Shown piece after piece: positions 8,330-17,946 of a stretch of DNA of 64,000 nt; positions within the stretch are counted from its first letter, which is position 1, and each line of letters starts with the position of its first letter. Under the pieces are notes generated by a model. That model was given only the letters and a program-made list of their open reading frames with translations. It did no database searches and was not told the DNA's origin. The stretch covers positions 1 through 64,000 of the forward strand of contig CAZMXS010000001.1 in the NCBI GenBank assembly GCA_964570325.1, written 5' to 3'. The translations under genes were made by a program, and so were the position numbers. Source of the DNA: CAZMXS01 sp964570325. GTDB lineage: Bacteria > Verrucomicrobiota > Kiritimatiellia > CAIQIC01 > CAZMXS01.

Positions 8330-10645
8330 TTATAAGAAGCGACGCGCCAACCAATTGCTGAACAAGGCCAAGGCATATAGCGCACCGGCGATCCAATATA
8401 AGAACTGGAAGCCGAAATACATGGAATTATACTCCAAGATACCGCCGCACATGGCGCCCAGCAGATTCATGGATAAGGCTGCGGCAATCTCGCCGGTTCC
8501 CGCCAGCAATGATGAAAAAGCGATACCAGAAAAAAACATGGGCGCCGTCAGCAATACCACCGCTGCGAGTTGTCCACCCCGTCCCGCCGGGAACCCACCC
8601 GCACGGACCACAACCAATCCCAGAGCAAGACAAAGGATCAGCAATATCAATGGGACTGTCGCGCGCCGGTAACCGAGCCAACTGACCACCCAATTGGCCA
8701 GGTACGCCATCACCAGAATGGCCGTGATAACGATTCCAATAATCTGCCATGTATTGCCGAACATTAACCCCAACTCGGTGATCGCCTTGGTTTCCACCAG
8801 CATGAAACCCGCCCCCATAAAAAAGAATGCCGCGTGTTTCAGCCGCGGACGTTCCGCGGCCAGGCGACCGAACAAGTATGCAGAAACCAACACAATCAGA
8901 GCCATCATCCCGATATACGACACTGGATAAATCCGCCGCGGCATGTAAAAGAAAGGCCAGTCGTCGGTCGAGACATCGGCACGAATACCGGCATTCGCAT
9001 ATTTTGCCGTTACCTCCGCAAAGCCTGTCTCCCGTAACAATTCCGCGTTCATTCGCAAGTCTCCGCTTTTTGACTGCGCAAAGATCACCGATCCGTCATA
9101 TTCGGCTTCAATACAGATTGGCGGATGGCCGTCGAAAGCTTCCGTCATCATCAGGTAGATTTTCCGACCGATGGCGGGAGACAAGACGCAGAATGACAGG
9201 CTGACCACGCCATGGTCAGTCAAGCGGTTGCGGGCATCGCGTAATCCCTCGACGGTATAAACAAAGGAATCCAGCCGAACGCTGGAGGCGTGACTCAACA
9301 GGGTATGCGAATCGAGTAACCCGTAGATAATAAGATCATAGGTGTTCGTGGTTCCCCGCAAGTAAGTCCGGGCGTCATTGACGATACATTCCACGCGCGG
9401 ATTCGTGTAGGGCTGCTCCGGGTGATAACTGGCTCCAATCCGCAGAATCGCGGGATCAATCTCGATCGCGGCCACGTGCTGCGCACCGCGGCGCAACGCC
9501 GCCGCCACGTCATTGCCGGTGCCGGCGCCGACCACGGCCACCCGCCGGGGATCGGGATGCAGCCGGCACGGTAAATCATAGTAATCGCGCACACGGCGCA
9601 GTTGCGTGTTGGTCCCCACCGCATCCGGCGCGAGATCGTGGACACGCTGAAAATAATGGCCGGCGGCGCAAATCGTGCTCAACCCGCGCGCGCCCGGTCC
9701 CCGTTCCAGTAATTGGTAAGGCGAATAGACGCGCTCATGCAGGAAGGCAATCGGCCAATCCAAAACCACTATCGCCGCCAACGCCGCCAGCGCGGCGGCC
9801 GCCAGCGCCCGCCGGCAAAATGATTGCAAAAGCAGGATCACGGCGAACGCTGGCGCGAACCAGATCACGGGCGGCGTCCAGAGCATGCTCAAGCCCAGGA
9901 TCAATAATGTCCCGCCGATGCTGCCGGCCAAGTTGAAGCCATAAGCTCGCAAGACGGCCGCCCGCTCCATCAACCGGCCGCACACCTGCCCCACCGGCAC
10001 AAACGCCAGAGCGGTCAGCAACAACACCACCGTCAACAAGGCGTACACCGCGAGCAAATGGGGCACGGCTACCGAGGCCTTGAAGCCCATGTTCAATTGT
10101 TCACTGGTCGGAGTGGCCATCAAACTGGCAATACGCCAACCCGGCATACCGTGACGTAAAGCCGCCAAAATCAGCATTTGCCATGCCAATAGCGGCAATG
10201 CAAAGACCAACGGAATCTGACTGCGTTTGGCCAGCGCATATCCCAAACCCAAGCCCGCAAAACAGGCCAGCAAACTGAAGTTCTTGTAAAAAGCAAATAT
10301 CTCCCAAACCGTCCCCTGCCACCGAATCACCGCCAGTTCCATCAGTAAACTGCCGCCAGCGCTTCCCATGATAGCCCAAGCCACCCAACGCTCCGGCATT
10401 TGATCAATGAACCGCACTTGGCGCTCCGCCAGGTCGGCGGCCGGCGGGCCGCTGCGCCGCAACAGCCGGTTTGCAATCCATGCGCCACCGACAGCAATCG
10501 CCACCCAAACGCCGATGCGCACCATCACCCGCGCTTGAAACAGCGAAAGGTCCACCACCCAAAGCGAGCAAACGCTGACGATGACCGGCAAAGCCCAACT
10601 CAAGCACAGCGTTTGTCGAACCAATTTCAGGTAGGCGTTCAGCAT
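8330..10645 (-). CDS. spermidine-synthase-like domain between membrane halves
   Basis: A 771-residue protein in three parts: an N-terminal membrane region of roughly eight helices (residues 1-260), a soluble Rossmann-fold domain like polyamine aminopropyltransferase/spermidine synthase (about 300-560; VGAGTGNDVAAALRRG is the nucleotide-binding loop and AAIEIDP its acidic end), and a C-terminal membrane region of six or more helices. Membrane-fused spermidine-synthase-like proteins are known in bacteria, but their substrates are mostly unknown. The ATG at 10645 has GGAG six bases upstream, one of the clearest ribosome binding sites in the window, and decides the start over a longer frame. In a glycan locus it may modify a lipid- or sugar-linked acceptor (inference). 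Confidence 0.82.
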   Translation of the reverse strand: MLNAYLKLVRQTLCLSWALPVIVSVCSLWVVDLSLFQARVMVRIGVWVAIAVGGAWIANRLLRRSGPPAADLAERQVRFIDQMPERWVAWAIMGSAGGSLLMELAVIRWQGTVWEIFAFYKNFSLLACFAGLGLGYALAKRSQIPLVFALPLLAWQMLILAALRHGMPGWRIASLMATPTSEQLNMGFKASVAVPHLLAVYALLTVVLLLTALAFVPVGQVCGRLMERAAVLRAYGFNLAGSIGGTLLILGLSMLWTPPVIWFAPAFAVILLLQSFCRRALAAAALAALAAIVVLDWPIAFLHERVYSPYQLLERGPGARGLSTICAAGHYFQRVHDLAPDAVGTNTQLRRVRDYYDLPCRLHPDPRRVAVVGAGTGNDVAAALRRGAQHVAAIEIDPAILRIGASYHPEQPYTNPRVECIVNDARTYLRGTTNTYDLIIYGLLDSHTLLSHASSVRLDSFVYTVEGLRDARNRLTDHGVVSLSFCVLSPAIGRKIYLMMTEAFDGHPPICIEAEYDGSVIFAQSKSGDLRMNAELLRETGFAEVTAKYANAGIRADVSTDDWPFFYMPRRIYPVSYIGMMALIVLVSAYLFGRLAAERPRLKHAAFFFMGAGFMLVETKAITELGLMFGNTWQIIGIVITAILVMAYLANWVVSWLGYRRATVPLILLILCLALGLVVVRAGGFPAGRGGQLAAVVLLTAPMFFSGIAFSSLLAGTGEIAAALSMNLLGAMCGGILEYNSMYFGFQFLYWIAGALYALALFSNWLARRFL

Positions 10646-10683
10646 AATGATCTCCTTTTCACACCCACATGAGGCCGACCGCT

Positions 10684-11901
10684 TTACACGGACCAGCCCC
10701 GGCGCTCCATCCATTTGCGGACAAAGTTCTTGATCGGCGTCGGAACTCGCGTCCGCCACGTCGGGCGCATGCCCGCCGGAATGGAATAATCCGCGAGCGG
10801 CAGCGGCTTGCGTGTGGCGCGCGGAAGACCGGTTATTTCAGCGAACACGCGCGCGTATTGCCCGGCCATGCCCGTGATATTGAATCGTTCCAAAACCCGG
10901 ACCCGCGCGGCCCGGCCCAGGCGCGCCCGAAGCGCCGCATCTCCCGCCGCCATCTTTATCCTGGCCGCAAGATCCCGCGCATCCCCGACCCGGAACAGCA
11001 GGCCGGAGACGCCGTCCTCGACGATCCGGTCCACCGAGCCCTTGATCCCAGCCGCGACCACGGCACATCCGGCCGCCATCGCTTCCAGCAACGCGTTCGG
11101 ACATCCCTCGAAACGAGACGGCAACACAAAAATATCCGCTTCGTAATAGAGTTTTCGGATCCGGTCGTGCGGCACAGCGCCGACCATCCGCACGCAGCCG
11201 GCCACGCCGGCCGTTTCAAAAGCGCGAACCAGTTTTTCACGATCCGGCCCATCACCCGCGACGGTCACCTCAAAACTTTCTCCCTCCGCGCGCAAATGCC
11301 GCAACGCCGCGGGCAGCAGCATGACGCCCTTGTCGAGATCCGACAAGCGCCCCGAATAAACCAGACGCAATGGCCCCGCCGCGGCCGGGTTGAGCGCGCG
11401 TGCTGGAAAATCCGCCGGCTCCACGCCGTTGAAAATGGTCGCCACTTGGCCCGTCGCAATGCCGTAGGAACCAACCAGATCACTGGCGACACGATCGCTC
11501 ACCGCAATAATGCGGTCCACCCACGGTGCCACGGCGGCGGTCGGCATGTAGGCCCCGCGCGTCATCATCGGCACCCGGACAGCGCAGGGCAACGCGAGCG
11601 GCAGATACCGCGGCAGGTTAGCGGATAAAACTCCGCAGCATGGCAACGTCAGCACCGCCGCACACCCGGTCGCTTGCAGATGCCCGATTAACTGTTCCGT
11701 GGCGTGCGGCAACTCCTCATCCAATTCGATCGCGTCAATACCCTCGATTCCGCGGAAGGGCGAGGACTCGATGGCGGAACGAGAAACGGGCGGAACGCAG
11801 AGCAGTTCCACGCCGAATTGCCCAATGACCGGCCGCAGGTGCTGAAAGAAGCTGAAGGTGCCCCCGATTTGCGGCTCACAAATATAGGCCACGCGGATCA
11901 T
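10684..11901 (-). CDS. GT4-family glycosyltransferase
   Basis: A 405-residue GT-B enzyme. The first strand (IRVAYICEP) is followed by IGGTFSFFQHL, the acceptor loop. The donor site reads PSRFEGCPNALLEAMAAGC near residue 285, with the conserved E-x7-E pair. The ATG at 11901 overlaps the stop of the upstream methyltransferase gene by 4 bases (ATGA), which indicates coupling. The C-terminal 40 residues beyond the GT-B core are basic and end in tryptophan-rich sequence that could touch the membrane. Specificity unknown. Confidence 0.9.
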   Translation of the reverse strand: MIRVAYICEPQIGGTFSFFQHLRPVIGQFGVELLCVPPVSRSAIESSPFRGIEGIDAIELDEELPHATEQLIGHLQATGCAAVLTLPCCGVLSANLPRYLPLALPCAVRVPMMTRGAYMPTAAVAPWVDRIIAVSDRVASDLVGSYGIATGQVATIFNGVEPADFPARALNPAAAGPLRLVYSGRLSDLDKGVMLLPAALRHLRAEGESFEVTVAGDGPDREKLVRAFETAGVAGCVRMVGAVPHDRIRKLYYEADIFVLPSRFEGCPNALLEAMAAGCAVVAAGIKGSVDRIVEDGVSGLLFRVGDARDLAARIKMAAGDAALRARLGRAARVRVLERFNITGMAGQYARVFAEITGLPRATRKPLPLADYSIPAGMRPTWRTRVPTPIKNFVRKWMERRGWSV

Positions 11902-12707
11902 GCGCCGCGCCGATTGATCACGCCGAATCCCTGTCCCATATTCCCCATGCGACCGGCGATTGCACCTGCGTCAAATGCCCGTCCCCGGTATTCCCACAGC
12001 ATGCGGGTCCAGACTTTTTCCATTGACCAGCCGAGATGAATGTCATCGAGAATGACCCAGTGTGGATCCAGGGCCACCCCGTAATCGGTCAGGGTTTTCA
12101 TCGTCGGCTCATAGCGGTGGTCCCCATCCACGTATAGCAGATCAATCGGGCTCCCCACCACCGCGCGCACTTGTTCGAGAACCTGCGGATCGTTGGCATC
12201 GCCGATGATGCGCGCGATTTGGGGACAAGCTTTTAGCGCCGCGCCCGCGTGGTCCGCGATATCCACTGTCGCCAACCGCGCCGCACCCGCCTCATCCGCC
12301 GGCAGGCCTCGCAGCATAGAAAGGATCGAGCCTCCCTGCCACGTGCCAATCTCAACAATTCGGCGCGCGCCCTGATTTCTCACGAATCCGGCTAAAAAAA
12401 AGTAATAAGGATAGGGTTTTTCGTAGACGCCGCTTTTCTCCCAGTGGGCCGGGCCATATTGGATCCCAGACAGATCAATTCGATCGCCGGCCGCGCGCGC
12501 TTCCGCGCACAACCGCCGCAACTCCGCGCGGGTTGCGCAATCCGCGGCACTCAGGATCCGCTGCACCAGGCGATAACCGCGCGTCCGCGAGGCCTCCCAA
12601 AATGGCCGGAAACGCTCTACCAGTCTATCCGGAAGCCGACGCTCACGCAGGCAGTTGGCCAGCTTGTGCAGGCATTCCGAAATACCAGGCGAATTCAGCT
12701 TGCCCAT
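11898..12707 (-). CDS. class I SAM-dependent methyltransferase (family 24 type)
   Basis: A 269-residue protein with an all-helical N-terminal third and a class I Rossmann methyltransferase core: VEIGTWQGGS near residue 117 (SAM loop), VDIADHAG, then LLYVDGDHRYE near 190 and ILDDIHLG. The DGDH and DD-H motifs are typical of metal-assisted O-methyltransferases of the CmcI/methyltransf_24 group, so O-methylation of a sugar hydroxyl is a reasonable guess. It is first in a four-gene group ending at 7148, with spacer C1 upstream. The ATG at 12707 is preceded by the repeat rather than by a clear ribosome binding site. Confidence 0.82.
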   Translation of the reverse strand: MGKLNSPGISECLHKLANCLRERRLPDRLVERFRPFWEASRTRGYRLVQRILSAADCATRAELRRLCAEARAAGDRIDLSGIQYGPAHWEKSGVYEKPYPYYFFLAGFVRNQGARRIVEIGTWQGGSILSMLRGLPADEAGAARLATVDIADHAGAALKACPQIARIIGDANDPQVLEQVRAVVGSPIDLLYVDGDHRYEPTMKTLTDYGVALDPHWVILDDIHLGWSMEKVWTRMLWEYRGRAFDAGAIAGRMGNMGQGFGVINRRGA

Positions 12708-12717
12708 GATATTCTGC

Positions 12718-12788
12718 CGCTAACCGGCGCAGGATGCGCAAAGGAGTTTCCGCGCTCTCTTGCGACTTTTGCGATTTCTTGCGGCTAG
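12718..12788. repeat. repeat family C, copy C1
   Basis: About 70 bases whose halves read ccgctaaccggcgcaggatg and tgcgatttcttgcggct, with tgcgactttt in the second half. The same plan (aggcgcag...tgcgacttttggcggc) recurs at 34674, 44351, 52612 and 59594, always in spacers between gene groups. Confidence 0.7.
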
Positions 12789-13888
12789 CTCATCCGTTCA
12801 AACTCGCGCAGATACAACTCGACGTAATCCGCCGCCATGCGCTGCAAGGAAAAACGGCGCTCAACATTCCGGCGGGCCGCCAGCCGCATTCGATAATAGC
12901 GATCCGTATTTTCGCGCAGCTTCTGTACCGCCGCGACGATAGCCTCCGGCCGGCCGGCCGGCACCATGAGGCCCGTCTCGCCGTTGACCTGGGTCTCGGG
13001 CAGACCACCGCGATCGGAGTAGATGCACGGCAGGTAGTGGGCTTGCGCCTCGAGGGACACCAGCGGACACGGTTCCACCCACTCGCTGGGGATAATCGCA
13101 AACTCCGCCCTCCGGTAATACGGCTCGGGATTCAGGGTCACCCCGTGCATCGCGACAACATCCCCCAACCCTTCCCTTTGAACATAGTCGCGCATGAAAG
13201 CCTCGTCCGGCCCCTGCCCGACCACTGTCAACTCCAACGGGATGCCGTGACGCTTGATCTCACGCATGGCCTCCAGCAGACACCGTACGCCCTTCTCCGG
13301 CATCAGACGCCCGATGAAGAGCGCACGGGTCGGGCTTCCGCTTGGTATCGCCGGCGGATCGCACGTCGGGATTCTGATCCCGTTCAAGATGGTCTGGATA
13401 TCCGTGGGTCCAAAGAGTTCAACCAAGTGGCGATGCGTGGCATCAGAAACCGCGATGAAGACATCGGGATAGTACCCACACCTGCGCAAGGCCGCGCGCA
13501 TGCGCCGCTTGAGCCCCGCCCATGCCCCACCGCGGATGGGAAAGGCGTAGTGGTCCGTCATCAACCAGCGACAACGTATCGCGCGCAAGCACTTCAACTG
13601 CCACAGGGCCGTGTGCGCCGGCGGCGCGTGCGTGTGGACAATGCACTGCGCATACGGCCGGAGCAGCGGCAGCAGGTTTTGACGCACCCAGGCCGGATTG
13701 GTTATCTGTTCGACATTGATAGTCGGGCGGCCCGGCGTTGCCAAGTCGCCCAGGTAGCGCCAGTGCCGGCTGATATGCTCGACTCCCCGGTCGCGGAGCT
13801 GGGCGCCGATCTCCTCCGGGAACTCGTACCACCAGTTGTCCGCCTTGCCCGCGGAGGTTGGGAGGAGCGATAAAAGAAGTCGTTTCAC
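12785..13888 (-). CDS. GT4-family glycosyltransferase
   Basis: A 367-residue GT4 enzyme starting at GTG (13886-13888). The donor domain shows IPSEWVEPCPLVSLEAQAHYLP near residue 265, a GT4 motif with the second helix starting SLEAQ. An HTHAPPAHTALWQ segment near residue 95 is the usual acceptor-side histidine region. A short N-terminal segment before the GT-B core has SAGKADNWWYEF in place of a glycine-rich loop, which is a little unusual. The next gene downstream starts only after repeat C1; upstream, 38 bases separate it from a methyltransferase gene. Confidence 0.86.
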   Translation of the reverse strand: MKRLLLSLLPTSAGKADNWWYEFPEEIGAQLRDRGVEHISRHWRYLGDLATPGRPTINVEQITNPAWVRQNLLPLLRPYAQCIVHTHAPPAHTALWQLKCLRAIRCRWLMTDHYAFPIRGGAWAGLKRRMRAALRRCGYYPDVFIAVSDATHRHLVELFGPTDIQTILNGIRIPTCDPPAIPSGSPTRALFIGRLMPEKGVRCLLEAMREIKRHGIPLELTVVGQGPDEAFMRDYVQREGLGDVVAMHGVTLNPEPYYRRAEFAIIPSEWVEPCPLVSLEAQAHYLPCIYSDRGGLPETQVNGETGLMVPAGRPEAIVAAVQKLRENTDRYYRMRLAARRNVERRFSLQRMAADYVELYLREFERMS

Positions 13889-13926
13889 GCAATCTCGGAT
13901 ATTGCTTCTGTCTGTATTCTACGCCA

Positions 13927-14682
13927 TTAACCCAGCCGCCGACGGCCCGCGTAAATGAGCGTTCCATAATGGAGCGACGGGCGCCGCCCGGCCTCTCGCG
14001 GCAGCACCCGCTGGATGATCGGATCAAACGGCGCAAGATAGGATTCGATCCAAAGCTGATCAACTTTGATCGGGTGCCCCGTTTCTTCGTCAGACTCCCG
14101 ACCCCGCTCCGCATCATCCGGATCACTCAATTCCTGGCCCAGTATAAGGATTCCGCCGTCTTTCACCAAAGCGGTCGTCTTCTGTATGCAAAGACCGGCA
14201 TCCTGCACATGGTCGAGGACATTGATCAATACGACGAGATCGAAATACCGTTCGGGAAAAGGGCACTGCTCGATCGGGTGGTCGTCAACAATACAACCGC
14301 CAGTTCGGTACATTTCACTCACAAAGGTATGCTCAAACCCGACATATGTTGGCATCAATGGATCGCTCAAAAATAAGTGCCGGGGCCGGCAACGAGCCGT
14401 GATGATCCGCATGTTGGTATAAGGGCCGCATCCCAGTTCGACGGCATTCTCAACGGTCTCGGGCAAGAAAGCATAGTGGTTGAAGTGCGCGCTCCACCAC
14501 TCGTTCCAATCGTCGCCCCGGTGCGCCGGTTTCAAGCGAAGCCGCGACAGGCAAAACCACAGCCATTTCCGCCAGAACCGACGACGCAGCCGGTCCTTGG
14601 AGACCCAGTATTCACGCTCCCAAACCTGGGCTTGCTGCCAGCGCTCGATTGGAACTCGATCTTGTTTCTGCGGATCGCCCAT
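13927..14682 (-). CDS. class I SAM-dependent methyltransferase
   Basis: A 251-residue methyltransferase. VELGCGPYTNM near residue 85 is the SAM-binding loop, and FDLVVLINVLDHVQDA near 148 is the motif that usually holds the post-strand-4 acidic residue. The N-terminal 60 residues are basic and tryptophan-rich. The ATG at 14682 has GGGAG eight bases upstream and is chosen over TTG (14697) and GTG (14691), which would overlap the upstream gene. Sugar or lipid-linked glycan methylation is likely from context only. It is the third gene of a run 15515-17053, 14688-15509, 13927-14682, 12785-13888 with very short spacers. Confidence 0.84.
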   Translation of the reverse strand: MGDPQKQDRVPIERWQQAQVWEREYWVSKDRLRRRFWRKWLWFCLSRLRLKPAHRGDDWNEWWSAHFNHYAFLPETVENAVELGCGPYTNMRIITARCRPRHLFLSDPLMPTYVGFEHTFVSEMYRTGGCIVDDHPIEQCPFPERYFDLVVLINVLDHVQDAGLCIQKTTALVKDGGILILGQELSDPDDAERGRESDEETGHPIKVDQLWIESYLAPFDPIIQRVLPREAGRRPSLHYGTLIYAGRRRLG

Positions 14683-14687
14683 GCCCT

Positions 14688-15509
14688 TCACTCCCAACGC
14701 AAAGGTTGATACATTTTCCTATGGCGCAGCGTACTGACCCAACAGCGGTGGTAGAAACGCTCCGCCCACGCGCGCAACCATCCGGTATGTTGTGATGGCG
14801 GCGGCGGGTTGGCCGGCGGCGGAGCCCATGCCGCCACATAATCGCTCTGGTGGGGCGCCGACAGCCGACCATTCAATGGTGCCGTTCGTTCTGCCCGCAT
14901 CAACAACGTCACCGGACGCGCATTGATCAGGTTCATGCGAGCGCCCACTGTTGTGGGATCCGAAACCCGATATGCATGATTGGAAAAGACGCCTTGCTCC
15001 ACCAGCACCAACTCACGCACGACAAAGCCATTCGCCGGCGCAAAGAGCCGGAAATACAGCTCCGGACTGAACTGGTAGAAGCCGTGTCCACAAAAGTTGT
15101 TGGCGGGCGCCGCCGCCAGAAAGTGTCCGCCGACTTTCACCATCTCCATGCCGCCGCGGATCGCTTCCGGAAAATTGAAAACATGCTCCAGGCAACCCCC
15201 GTCAAAGACCAAGTCGTATTTCCCCTTCCACGCATCCGGGATCGGCTCGTTCAAATCATGGATGAGGTTGGCGCCTTCAAAATCGGAAGCGTCAATCGAA
15301 TCCACAACCGCTGCCCCGAGCGCCCGAAAAAAATCCTCACCCCACTGCCAGCGCGCCGGGCCGGACACGCCCAGGGCAGCCGCCACCCGGCTGCGCTGCC
15401 GCGGCGTAAGGAAATAACCCTGCCGGCCGAAGGTGAGCACGCGATCCACCGCCATCCCGGCGCGGCGGGCGCGGATGAGGAAGCGCGCGGAATTGTAATC
15501 AATGCCCAT
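14688..15509 (-). CDS. divergent methyltransferase-like protein
   Basis: A 273-residue protein recognisable as methyltransferase-like from its second half: YDLVFDGGCLEHVFNFPEAI near residue 117 and VKVGGHFLAAAPANNF near 145 match strands 4 and 5 of the class I fold. The canonical glycine-rich SAM loop is not visible; the equivalent region reads through SIDASDFEGAN. It may be an active but divergent enzyme or may have lost SAM binding. A proline-rich stretch (about residues 230-240) precedes a basic C-terminus. The ATG at 15509 gives a 5-base spacer after the membrane-protein gene; a GTG/TTG-extended form would overlap it. Confidence 0.65.
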   Translation of the reverse strand: MGIDYNSARFLIRARRAGMAVDRVLTFGRQGYFLTPRQRSRVAAALGVSGPARWQWGEDFFRALGAAVVDSIDASDFEGANLIHDLNEPIPDAWKGKYDLVFDGGCLEHVFNFPEAIRGGMEMVKVGGHFLAAAPANNFCGHGFYQFSPELYFRLFAPANGFVVRELVLVEQGVFSNHAYRVSDPTTVGARMNLINARPVTLLMRAERTAPLNGRLSAPHQSDYVAAWAPPPANPPPPSQHTGWLRAWAERFYHRCWVSTLRHRKMYQPLRWE

Positions 15510-15514
15510 AAGGG

Positions 15515-17053
15515 TCAACGTACTCCGAATCCGACAAGCTGACAATCCACGACAAATACCGCGCGCCGATCCGTTTCATGCGGCCGGGACGGGTCGTACC
15601 GGTCATGCCAGAACAGACGGTCGGCTTCCAGACGCGCCCCATGTTCCACATCCAGCACGCACTGCGGGTTGTTTTTTCCCGGCCGGAGCAGCGCCACCAT
15701 GGCCATCGGCGCAAACCCGCGCAACAGCGGCGCGTTTCCGTTGCGCGCCCACAGGGCGGGATCAGCCGGGTCGCTTCGCCGGCCCGCCGCCGCGCGCGCG
15801 CGCAGCTCGCGCGTGTCGAACAACAGAATCTCACTGCGCGCCCACTGGCCCGCCGTGGCCCGCAGGTGGTCATAGAGGTTCTGGTTGAACTGGCCGCTCT
15901 GCCGCCACTGCTGCGTGGTGCCCTGGTTCACGGCGAGAAAGATCAGCGCCAGCACGGCGGCCGGCGGCAGCCACCTAACCGGCCGAACACGAGCCAGCAG
16001 CGCGCCCGCGCCGAGACACAGACCAACAGCCGGGAAAAACAGCACGCGGGGCGCGGTATAGAGCAGAAAGCTCGGGCCCAACGCGACCACAAACCAAATG
16101 CCCGCAAAGACCAGCACGCGTGACAATGAAAACGGCGCCGGCCCGCCGGGGTCGCGCCGCATGCGCAACACTTGGGCGCAAAGCCCGAGCGCCACCACCA
16201 GATTCCCCAGCCCGAGCAGCACCTGCAAACCCAGCGGGTATTGCCGGAACCCGCGCCAGCCATTCGCCAGGATTTCCAGCGCGTGCCCGCCGACCCACCA
16301 GCGCAGCACCTCGGCGGCGTTCCACCTCAACTGGGCAAAACTCCATTCGATCTGCACGTTGACGGGCGCGTACAAAGTCCGATGCCCGAGGCCGAACACA
16401 CTGGTGAATCGCCAGAGCAGGTACGCGCCCAGCACCAGCGCAAACGGTAAAATCCAGAGCACTTTCCGCCGGTCAGCGCGGTCCCACAGCAGGACCAGGA
16501 ACGCCGCCGGCAGGCCCAGCCCGACCTCATAAGTGAAGGCCCCGACGGCATACAGCAGCACGGCGCCGGCCAGCCAGCTTCTCCGGCCGCTGCGCGCGAA
16601 TCGCGCCAGCATCCAGGCCGATCCAACATACGCCGCCTGGATATAGGCAAAGGATATGATGATGGCCCAGTGGAATGACTCGGTCAGGTTCGGCAGCAGC
16701 GCGAAAAGCGCCGCGCCCGTAAACGCCGCCAAACGATTGCCGGTCAGTTCGTCAGCCAGCCGGTACACCAGGAGGATCACGAGCGAGTAGACCGCCATCC
16801 CCAGCAGTCCGAACGCCAGCGGGTTGGCGCCGAAGAATCGGAACAGGCTGATCGCGCCCCCCGCGTAGAGCGGCCGATCCGGCTCCACCGCAGCCTGCCG
16901 CCAGATCTGCGCGTATGTCCGGTGCGCCCCCCATTCGAGATAGGGCCAGTCATCGGTGCAGAAACCCGTTACTGGGAAAGGCACATACCGGGAGTAGAGC
17001 TGGAGCAGGACGACCAGCAGGACGGGGATCAGTGTCAGCTTCAGGTTGCGCAT
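15515..17053 (-). CDS. polytopic membrane protein, GT-C-like
   Basis: A 512-residue integral membrane protein with about twelve hydrophobic segments. After helix 1 a loop holds FCTDDWPYLEWGAHRTY, an acidic pair placed as in GT-C glycosyltransferases that use polyprenyl-phosphate sugars. The C-terminal 130 residues are soluble. It is first in a four-gene run and follows repeat B2. It has no glycosyltransferase family signature strong enough to name a donor. A polymerase- or acyltransferase-type function is the main alternative. Start ATG at 17053 directly precedes the first hydrophobic helix. Confidence 0.72.
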   Translation of the reverse strand: MRNLKLTLIPVLLVVLLQLYSRYVPFPVTGFCTDDWPYLEWGAHRTYAQIWRQAAVEPDRPLYAGGAISLFRFFGANPLAFGLLGMAVYSLVILLVYRLADELTGNRLAAFTGAALFALLPNLTESFHWAIIISFAYIQAAYVGSAWMLARFARSGRRSWLAGAVLLYAVGAFTYEVGLGLPAAFLVLLWDRADRRKVLWILPFALVLGAYLLWRFTSVFGLGHRTLYAPVNVQIEWSFAQLRWNAAEVLRWWVGGHALEILANGWRGFRQYPLGLQVLLGLGNLVVALGLCAQVLRMRRDPGGPAPFSLSRVLVFAGIWFVVALGPSFLLYTAPRVLFFPAVGLCLGAGALLARVRPVRWLPPAAVLALIFLAVNQGTTQQWRQSGQFNQNLYDHLRATAGQWARSEILLFDTRELRARAAAGRRSDPADPALWARNGNAPLLRGFAPMAMVALLRPGKNNPQCVLDVEHGARLEADRLFWHDRYDPSRPHETDRRAVFVVDCQLVGFGVR

Positions 17054-17097
17054 GAGTCAGTTGTTGCGGCTCAAAAGATAAAGGCCATCATACTCTG

Positions 17098-17173
17098 CTC
17101 GTACTCATGGTTCCTACTCCTCCTCGTACTCGAAAAGATCGAGTAGGAGTACGAGTACGATTCACGAGCACGA
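17098..17173. repeat. repeat family B, copy B2
   Basis: A 76-base palindrome, ctcgtactcatggttcctac in one arm and agtacgagtacgattcacg in the other, in the spacer between the GT2 gene and a membrane-protein gene. Closely related to B1 (5311-5392). Confidence 0.85.
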
Positions 17174-17187
17174 ACAAGGCCGTCTCC

Positions 17188-17946
17188 TCACGCCCAGATC
17201 CCGAACCGCCGGCGCAGCAGAATCACCAGCGTCCGCCGCACCGTGCGCGCGACCCGCATCTTGCTGCCCGTCGCCTTCAAATTGTACTCCAAGCACAACG
17301 GCACTTCGGTTCCATTAAATCCCACGCGGCGCGCGCGCAGCAGGATGTCCGCCATGCAGGTGAAGCCGGACTCCGTCGTGAAGCATCCGAACTCCGCGCG
17401 GATCTTCCTGAGCAGGGCCGCCCGGTAGGCCCGATAACCGCAAGTGTAGTCGCGAATGCCAGGCAACGGGAATAAAAACCGAAAGAGCCACGAAGCCGCT
17501 TGCGACATCCGTTCGCGGCTGCGGGAAAGGCCAATGATCCTCGCGCCCGGTTGGTAACGCGAAGCGATCACCAAATCAGCCCCGGCATCAATTTGCCGGA
17601 GCATCTCCGGGATCAATGCCGGATCATGCGTATTGTCGCCGTCCATAGTCACCACCACATCATCCGCGCCAGTCTGTTCCAGCGCCAGTCCCAAGCACCG
17701 CTGGATCGTGTAGCCCAAGCCGCGATTCCGATCATTCGGATACACCAGGATGGAACCATCGCCATTGCGCTCCCGGATTTCGGCGGCGGTGCGATCCGTG
17801 CTGCCGTCGTCAACCACAAGGATTCGATAGGCGGAATCTGTTTTCCGAATGCGGTCAATCAACGGCCCGATGGAGCCCTGTTCGTTATAGGCCGGCAGGG
17901 CCACCCAGACCAGACGACCGGCGTCGTTATTCAAGGCTGCATTCAT
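17188..17946 (-). CDS. GT2-family glycosyltransferase, dolichol-phosphate-mannose-synthase type
   Basis: A 252-residue GT-A enzyme. PAYNEQGSIGPLI opens the fold, VVDDGSTD binds the nucleotide, and MDGDNTHDP near residue 105 is the metal-binding DxD region. This short form without membrane helices matches the DPM1-like/YfdH group that loads sugar onto polyprenyl phosphate, supplying donors for GT-C enzymes, several of which are encoded nearby. The ATG (17944-17946) overlaps the stop of the SGNH gene by 4 bases. A TTG three codons upstream is less likely. Confidence 0.88.
   Translation of the reverse strand: MNAALNNDAGRLVWVALPAYNEQGSIGPLIDRIRKTDSAYRILVVDDGSTDRTAAEIRERNGDGSILVYPNDRNRGLGYTIQRCLGLALEQTGADDVVVTMDGDNTHDPALIPEMLRQIDAGADLVIASRYQPGARIIGLSRSRERMSQAASWLFRFLFPLPGIRDYTCGYRAYRAALLRKIRAEFGCFTTESGFTCMADILLRARRVGFNGTEVPLCLEYNLKATGSKMRVARTVRRTLVILLRRRFGIWA

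Noticed and set aside
12734..13873. Plus-strand open frame of 379 codons over the GT4 gene
   Set aside because: No recognisable sequence; mirrors the reading of the real GT4 gene on the minus strand.
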